Shown here: in pieces, positions 59,032-64,000 of the stretch
How the letters are laid out: each line of letters begins with the position of its first letter
Numbering within the stretch: the stretch's first letter is position 1
Origin: Carboxylicivirga longa
GTDB lineage: Bacteria; Bacteroidota; Bacteroidia; Bacteroidales; Marinilabiliaceae
DNA length: 64,000 bases
Assembly: GCF_050589825.1 (NCBI RefSeq)
Contig: NZ_JBNGOZ010000012.1
Coordinates: 62,001 to 126,000 of the forward strand
Direction: 5' to 3'
Notes under the pieces: generated by a model
Seen by the model: the letters and a program-made list of their open reading frames with translations, nothing else
The model's database searches: none
What the model was told of the DNA's origin: nothing
Program-made: the position numbers and the translations under genes

Positions 59032-61314
59032 CTATAATTCTATCATTTGATCTTTTTTAGTTTGTGCATCCACCACTGTGATCGCCGCCATATCAACAAT
59101 TTCGCGCACTGAGCATTGCTGTTGTAACACATGTATGGGTTTGCGAATGCCCAGTAGGATGGGGCCAATAATCTCTACCTGTCCCAGTTCATGCATCATT
59201 TTGTAGGCTATGTTACCCGAACTTAAGTTGGGAAAGATAATGGTGTTAACTTCTTTATCTCCCAACTTACAGAAGGGGAAGCTTTCTGCTCTTAGCTTTG
59301 CATTGAAGGCATAATTGGCCTGCATCTCACCATCCACAATCAGATCGGGATAGTTATTGTGCAGGTAATCCACGGCCTGGCGCACACGTAGGGGACTACC
59401 CTGCCGTGTCGATCCAAAGTTAGAATAGGAAACCAGCGCTACCACCGGGTCAATATTAAACTTTTTCACCTCATTAACAGTAAGCAGTGTGGTGTCGGCC
59501 AGCGTGCGAAACGAGGGTTCATAATTGACGGTTGTATCCGCGAAGAAGTAGGGGCCTTTTTTGGTCATGACAATGTACATGCCGGCAATATGATTCAGCG
59601 TGTTGTTGGTACCTGCAATCTGTAAAGCCGGTCGTATAGTCTCTGCATATTTATTGGAGAACCCTCCGAGAAAACCATCGGCTTCCCCTGTTTGCACCAT
59701 CATGATACCAAAATAATTTCGATCCAGCATCTGGTAACGTGCTCGTTCTTTGTTCAGCCCCTTGCGCTGTCGTTTTGCATACAATAGCCCGGCATATTCA
59801 TCCCGTTTATTTTCCAGCTCCGGAGTTTTATTGTCGATAATGGGTAATCCCTCTATGTCTATGTTGTTTTCGGCTGCTAGGGCCTCAATTTTTTGTTTGT
59901 TTCCCAAAAGTATGGGATGGGCAATTTTCTGTGTCCGCACTACTTCAATAGCTTTCAGAACCTTAAAATTGTCGGCATCGGAGAATACGATACGTTTGGC
60001 ATCAGCCCTGGCTCGTGTTCGAATATCGCGCACCAGTTTATTGTATAGCCCCATGCGCTTCATCAGGTCAATTTTATAACGCTCCCAATCGGTTATGTCA
60101 AGTCGTGCCACCCCTGTTTCCATGGCCGCTTTGGCTACGGCCGGTGCTACCTCAGTAATAAGTCGCGGATCCAAAGGCTTGGGAATGATATAGTCCCTTC
60201 CAAAAATCAGGTTCTGACTCTTGTAAGCTGCATTTACCTGATCCGGAACTTCTTTCTTGGCCAGGTTGGCCAGGGCATATACAGCGGCTTTTTTCATGTC
60301 CTCATTAATAGCTTTGGCCCGCACATCCAGGGCGCCCCTGAAGATAAAGGGAAAGCCTAATACATTATTCACCTGGTTGGGGTAGTCCGAGCGTCCCGTG
60401 GCAACAATTACATCGGGTCGCGCTCCAATGGCTGCTTCATAGCTGATCTCGGGCACCGGGTTGGCCAGGGCAAACACAATAGGGTTGTCGGCCATCTGCT
60501 GTACCATTTCCTGACTTAATACATTGCCTTTGGATAAGCCCAGAAACATATCAGCACCCTGGATGACCTGATCAATACGGTTGAGGTGGCTATCTTGTGC
60601 AAACTCACGCTTGTATTTGTTCAGGTCGTTTCTTTGATGGGTTATTAATCCTTTGCTGTCCAGCATCCATAGGTTATTGAGTTTAACGCCCAGACTAATG
60701 TATAGTTTCGAGCACATAATGGCTGATGCGCCCGCTCCATTAACTACAATTTTCATGTCCTCAATGTGCTTGCCTGTTATCTCAATGGCGTTGAGTAATC
60801 CGGCGGCCGATATGATGGCTGTTCCATGCTGATCATCGTGAAATACTGGTATATCAAGGGCTTCCTGTAATTGTGTTTCTATTTCAAAACATTCGGGAGC
60901 CTTGATGTCTTCCAGATTAATACCACCAAAGGTAGGCGCAATGGCTTTTACAACCGTAACCATTTCATCAACCTTTTTGGTATTTACCTCAATGTCAAAT
61001 ACGTCCACATCAGCAAATACCTTAAATAAAAGGCCTTTGCCTTCCATCACCGGCTTGCCGGCAGTGGCTCCTATATCTCCGAGTCCCAGCACCGCCGTAC
61101 CATTGGATATAACGCCCACCAGGTTGCCTTTAGCCGTATATCGATAGGCATCGTCTGCATTCTTTTCAATCTCTTTGCAGGGTTCGGCAACGCCCGGTGA
61201 GTAGGCGAGGGATAAATCCAGCTGGGAGCTGTAGGGTTTGGTGGGAATTACCTCAATTTTTCCGGGGCGTCCGTTTTCGTGGTAATGAAGGGCATCTTCT
61301 CTAGTAGTAGACAT
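59032..61314 (-). CDS. maeB: NADP-dependent malic enzyme with phosphotransacetylase-like domain
   Basis: A 760-aa two-domain protein. Residues 1-410 are the malic enzyme: YSPGVAEPCKEIE, VLGLGDIGATAGKPVMEGKGLLFK, FHDDQHGTAIISAAGLLNAIE and NAD(P)-binding VVNGAGASAIMC. Residues about 430-760 are a phosphate acetyl/butyryltransferase-like domain (RIVFSDADNFKVLKAIEVV, GPYFFADTTVNYEPSF), usually regulatory by acetyl-CoA. It decarboxylates malate to pyruvate. Length matches the MaeB class. Palindromic repeats lie on both sides. Confidence 0.94.
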   Translation of the reverse strand: MSTTREDALHYHENGRPGKIEVIPTKPYSSQLDLSLAYSPGVAEPCKEIEKNADDAYRYTAKGNLVGVISNGTAVLGLGDIGATAGKPVMEGKGLLFKVFADVDVFDIEVNTKKVDEMVTVVKAIAPTFGGINLEDIKAPECFEIETQLQEALDIPVFHDDQHGTAIISAAGLLNAIEITGKHIEDMKIVVNGAGASAIMCSKLYISLGVKLNNLWMLDSKGLITHQRNDLNKYKREFAQDSHLNRIDQVIQGADMFLGLSKGNVLSQEMVQQMADNPIVFALANPVPEISYEAAIGARPDVIVATGRSDYPNQVNNVLGFPFIFRGALDVRAKAINEDMKKAAVYALANLAKKEVPDQVNAAYKSQNLIFGRDYIIPKPLDPRLITEVAPAVAKAAMETGVARLDITDWERYKIDLMKRMGLYNKLVRDIRTRARADAKRIVFSDADNFKVLKAIEVVRTQKIAHPILLGNKQKIEALAAENNIDIEGLPIIDNKTPELENKRDEYAGLLYAKRQRKGLNKERARYQMLDRNYFGIMMVQTGEADGFLGGFSNKYAETIRPALQIAGTNNTLNHIAGMYIVMTKKGPYFFADTTVNYEPSFRTLADTTLLTVNEVKKFNIDPVVALVSYSNFGSTRQGSPLRVRQAVDYLHNNYPDLIVDGEMQANYAFNAKLRAESFPFCKLGDKEVNTIIFPNLSSGNIAYKMMHELGQVEIIGPILLGIRKPIHVLQQQCSVREIVDMAAITVVDAQTKKDQMIEL

Positions 61315-61448
61315 GCGGTTTTGTTTTTAATTGATTGTGGGTGTTGATTATTTTTCGTCGCTAGATGTTGCGAAACATCGTGGTTTGATAAATAAAATGC
61401 ACCCTGTAAGGTAGTTAAAAGCAAGATTAAAATCCAGCCAGTATTATG
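61315..61448. other. Non-coding stretch upstream of maeB
   Basis: The 444-bp gap between maeB and panB holds repeat copy B, a panB promoter element and otherwise AT-rich sequence. The hairpin-like ATGTTGCGAAACAT (61365-61378) is a short palindrome. No coding frame seen. Confidence 0.4.
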
Positions 61449-61539
61449 TAGTAAGTTCTGAAAGTTCCATTTTTATTTAGCATTTAGGGAGCGGTTCTTT
61501 ATAAGCATCCTACGGTAGAGAACCGTTCCCTAAAACTTG
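61449..61539. repeat. Palindromic interspersed repeat, copy B
   Basis: 91-bp copy about 85% identical to 42539-42629 and including the same inverted repeat (CATTTAGGGAGCGGTTCT against AGAACCGTTCCCTAAA). Lies between maeB and panB. Confidence 0.72.
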
Positions 61540-61666
61540 GATATATCCATATCGGTAGAAATGAGTGTGTATTAATAAAAAAACACTTTTATGTGGAATT
61601 GGATCTGTTAATTTGAGAAATAGAATGGATTTGAATAATTAAGTCGCGATGCTCATAACAAATGAT

Positions 61667-61674
61667 TAACTTTG
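61667..61674 (+). promoter_or_regulatory. Candidate panB -7 element
   Basis: TAACTTTG matches TAnnTTTG, 85 bp before the start; no clear -33 TTG at the usual distance. Confidence 0.42.
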
Positions 61675-61758
61675 CCACCTGTAATTAGTAAGCTGCTGGT
61701 TACAATATGTTTTAAACAATTGAATTATACTTCCACAACAGTGGTTAAATAAATAGCT

Positions 61759-62577
61759 ATGTCAGTTGCTCAGGAAAGAAGAAAAAAAGTTACCACTCAT
61801 GTGCTGAGTGAGATGAAGATGCGAGATGAAAAGATAGCCATGCTAACATCGTATGATTATTCTCTTGCGAAGATTGTAGATCATGCCGGTATTGATGTCA
61901 TATTGGTAGGTGACTCGGCATCCAATGTGATGGCAGGTTGGGAAACTACCTTGCCCATTACCCTGGATCAGATGATTTATCATGGTGCCTCGGTGGTGCG
62001 GGCGGTTCAGCGCTCTTTGGTGGTAGTGGACATGCCTTTTGGTACTTACCAGGGCAACTCCAAGGAGGCACTTACTTCAGCCATTCGTATTATGAAAGAA
62101 ACAGCGGCCGATGCGGTGAAGCTGGAAGGTGGTGCTGAAATTATAGAATCCATACAACGTATATTATCGGCTGGTATACCGGTGATGGGTCACTTGGGTC
62201 TTACGCCACAGTCAATTCATAAGTTTGGTACTTACACGGTGCGTGCTAAGCAAGAGGAAGAGGCTAAGAAGCTGATTGAAGATGCTCACTTGCTTGAGGA
62301 GACAGGTTGTTTTGCTATTGTGCTGGAAAAGATACCGGCCTCATTAGCCGGTCAGGTGGCCAAAGAGGTGAAAATCCCCATTATTGGTATTGGTGCCGGT
62401 CATCAGGTAGATGGTCAGGTGTTGGTGTTGCACGATATGTTAGGCATTAACCAGGAGTTCTCCCCGCGTTTCCTACGTCGTTATCACAATCTGTTTGCCG
62501 AAATTAAAGGTGCCGTGGGTAATTACATCGAAGATGTGAAAAATGTAGATTTCCCCAATGAGCGCGAGCAATACTAA
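61759..62577 (+). CDS. panB: 3-methyl-2-oxobutanoate hydroxymethyltransferase
   Basis: A 272-aa TIM-barrel enzyme of pantothenate synthesis. Motifs are MLTSYDYSLAKIVDHAGIDVILVGDSASNVM (metal-binding D), VVVDMPFGTYQGN, AVKLEGGAEI, PVMGHLGLTPQSIH and IGIGAGHQVDGQVLVLHDMLG. It makes ketopantoate from ketoisovalerate and methylene-THF. Other pan genes are not in the window. Confidence 0.96.
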   Translation: MSVAQERRKKVTTHVLSEMKMRDEKIAMLTSYDYSLAKIVDHAGIDVILVGDSASNVMAGWETTLPITLDQMIYHGASVVRAVQRSLVVVDMPFGTYQGNSKEALTSAIRIMKETAADAVKLEGGAEIIESIQRILSAGIPVMGHLGLTPQSIHKFGTYTVRAKQEEEAKKLIEDAHLLEETGCFAIVLEKIPASLAGQVAKEVKIPIIGIGAGHQVDGQVLVLHDMLGINQEFSPRFLRRYHNLFAEIKGAVGNYIEDVKNVDFPNEREQY

Positions 62578-62706
62578 AAGAAGGGGAGAAGGGAGTGCTG
62601 ATTAATGAGCGTGGCGCAGAATATTGCAGCTCTAATAATAAAATAAATAAATTAAAGTTGTGAAACGCTAATTGCTGGCGGCTAACAGCGAAAGGCTAAA
62701 AAAAGA

Positions 62707-63399
62707 ATGAAGAAACTGGATATATTATACGAAGACAATCACATTATTGCGGTTAATAAGTCGGCATCGGATATTGTGCAGGGCGATAAAACCGGCGATG
62801 AGACGCTCAGCGACCGGGTGAAAGCTTATATCAAAAAGAAGTACAATAAACCGGGAGAGGTGTTTTTAGGCGTGGTGCATCGTCTCGATCGTCCCGTAAG
62901 TGGTGTGGTGCTGTTTGCCCGCACAAGTAAGGCTTTGAGTCGCCTGAATAAAATGTTTCAGGAAAAGACGGTAAAAAAGACCTATTGGGCACTTGTGGCA
63001 GAGCTGCCCGAGAGTGATAGTGGTCGCTTGGTACATCATATCCTGAAGAACTCTGAGAAGAATAAGTCTTATGCCTTTCCCAAGCCACGAAGTGGTAGCA
63101 AGGAAGCCATTCTTAACTATCGGTTGGTTTCGGGTCTTAAGAATTATTACTTACTAGAGGTGGATCTGGAAACGGGTCGTCACCATCAGATACGCTGTCA
63201 GTTGGCCAAGATTGGTTGCCCCATACGCGGAGACTTGAAATATGGTTTCCCGCGATCGAATAAAGACGGTAGCATATCGTTGCATGCCCGCAAAATAGAA
63301 TTTGTACACCCCGTTAAACAAGAGCCCATATGCATTGTGGCGCCTACTCCACCGACTGAAAACCTGTGGAAGGAGTTTCGCAATGTGCAGGAACAGTAG
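62707..63399 (+). CDS. RluA-family pseudouridine synthase
   Basis: A 230-aa enzyme lacking an S4 domain. The catalytic motif is HRLDRPVSGVVLFARTSKAL (catalytic D), with DLETGRHHQIRCQLA and AIPYEDNHII-like LYEDNHIIAVNKS. It converts uridine to pseudouridine in rRNA or tRNA; the exact site is unclear from sequence. The end converges on cdd. Confidence 0.9.
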   Translation: MKKLDILYEDNHIIAVNKSASDIVQGDKTGDETLSDRVKAYIKKKYNKPGEVFLGVVHRLDRPVSGVVLFARTSKALSRLNKMFQEKTVKKTYWALVAELPESDSGRLVHHILKNSEKNKSYAFPKPRSGSKEAILNYRLVSGLKNYYLLEVDLETGRHHQIRCQLAKIGCPIRGDLKYGFPRSNKDGSISLHARKIEFVHPVKQEPICIVAPTPPTENLWKEFRNVQEQ

Positions 63400-63421
63400 G
63401 AGGGATTGAAAAGAGCATAAG

Positions 63422-63462
63422 GAGGGTATTCAGTGTTTTGAGCATGGAATACCCTCTTCTTC
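63422..63462. terminator. Bidirectional terminator between rlu and cdd
   Basis: GAGGGTATTC (63422-63431) pairs with GAATACCCTC (63447-63456), followed by a T-rich stretch. Confidence 0.75.
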
Positions 63463-63466
63463 TTTA

Positions 63467-63949
63467 TCAGATCAATTCTTTTCCTTCGAAGGTTAGCGGT
63501 AACAGGTCTTTACAGCTTTTTAGTTTGTTGATGGCTTGCTTTCCTACAAGCAATATATCGTAGGCCGCACCAAAGCGCAGCTCAGTCTGTAACATTACTT
63601 GGCGGCAGGCACCACAAGGGGCCACGGGTGTTTCGATAAAACCATTGGCATTGCTGGCGGCAATAGCTATCGCCTTAACGGGTGTATCCGGGTATTGTGC
63701 ATTGGCGTAAAACAGCGCCACACGCTCGGCACACAGTCCGGAAGGATAAGCGGCATTTTCCTGATTGCTGCCGGTTATTACCTTACCATTTTCAAGGAGT
63801 ACAGCAGCGCCTACGCGAAATTTGGAGAATGGTGCGTAAGCTGTTTTGCAGGCTTCTTCTGCCGCCTGGGTAAGGTCTTGTTCATAGGGCATGAGTTCAG
63901 CCGCTGATTCGTAGACCTCTATGGGTACATTAATACTGATTTTCTTCAT
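63467..63949 (-). CDS. cdd: Cytidine deaminase
   Basis: A 160-aa zinc enzyme that deaminates cytidine and deoxycytidine. Zinc and catalytic residues: PSGLCAERVAL (C, E) and APCGACRQVM (two C), with FRVGAAVLLENGKVITGSNQENAAYPSG before them. The start at 63949 (MKKISINVPIEVY) is preferred over 63964. Length is somewhat longer than the E. coli-independent tetrameric type, as usual in Bacteroidota. Confidence 0.94.
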   Translation of the reverse strand: MKKISINVPIEVYESAAELMPYEQDLTQAAEEACKTAYAPFSKFRVGAAVLLENGKVITGSNQENAAYPSGLCAERVALFYANAQYPDTPVKAIAIAASNANGFIETPVAPCGACRQVMLQTELRFGAAYDILLVGKQAINKLKSCKDLLPLTFEGKELI

Positions 63950-64000
63950 TTGCTTTACCTTCAAAGTATCAAATGCATTTTAATTGTTACGATTCACTGA

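Noticed and set aside
7097..63456. GAGGGTATC hairpins at 7097 and 63422 as matching attachment sites
   Set aside because: Each is a simple terminator between convergent genes; the shared 8 bases are not a longer common core, and the second copy lies far outside the prophage.

Overview
The window looks like a Bacteroidota chromosome, probably class Bacteroidia and possibly Marinilabiliales-like (the order is a guess). The evidence is the absence of conserved Shine-Dalgarno sequences, several promoters of the Bacteroidota type (TTG/TTTG, 19-20 nt, TAnnTTTG), an ECF sigma/FecR/STN-TonB receptor locus with a DUF4249 lipoprotein, a murQ-centred peptidoglycan cluster typical of the phylum, and IntDOT-like integrase features.

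Bases 1 to about 27,000 are the right-hand part of a prophage of siphovirus type, next to a tRNA-Pro(GGG) gene; its left end lies outside the window. In order it carries a partial NinG-type nuclease, small DUF genes, a PcfK/PcfJ pair, an adenine or cytosine DNA methyltransferase, a DUF6291 replication protein with a DnaC-like loader, then an accessory island (5.4-8.3 kb) with an integron-style gene cassette, a structured non-coding element and a HicAB toxin-antitoxin module. From 8.3 kb comes the late operon: HNH nuclease, TerS/TerL, HK97 portal, a fused prohead protease-major capsid protein, connector genes, tail tube, tail chaperones with a -1 frameshift at A AAA AAG, tape measure, distal tail proteins, an S74-type self-processing fibre, and a lysis region in which transmembrane segments and a CHAP-like hydrolase form one protein. 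A tyrosine integrase on the minus strand faces back into the phage.

Host genes resume at 27.0 kb: tRNA-Pro, a sigma/anti-sigma/TonB-receptor/lipoprotein locus (27.2-32.8 kb), thioredoxin reductase, and a FadR-type regulator. From 34.9 to 46.5 kb lies a probable peptidoglycan-recycling cluster: murQ and a BadF-type sugar kinase on the minus strand, and, divergently from a strong promoter, a periplasmic amidase-like protein with a golvesin domain, a double GT2 protein, a DUF4922 protein, a double GNAT protein, a SpoIID-domain protein without a signal peptide, and an AmpG-like transporter.

An S24 (LexA/CI-like) repressor, two short-chain dehydrogenase/epimerase genes and a complete biotin operon bioBAFGCD follow (46.6-55.4 kb). 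The rest (55.5-64 kb) holds housekeeping genes: SRPBCC, a flavodoxin-ferredoxin fusion, YhcH, an outer-membrane protein, malic enzyme, panB, an RluA-family pseudouridine synthase and cytidine deaminase. A palindromic interspersed repeat of about 90 bp occurs three times (42.5, 58.9 and 61.4 kb). The strongest leads are the integron-like cassette inside the prophage, the tRNA acceptor/T-arm mimic before pcfK, the peptidoglycan cluster's cytosolic SpoIID/DUF4922/GNAT/GT2 set, and this repeat.
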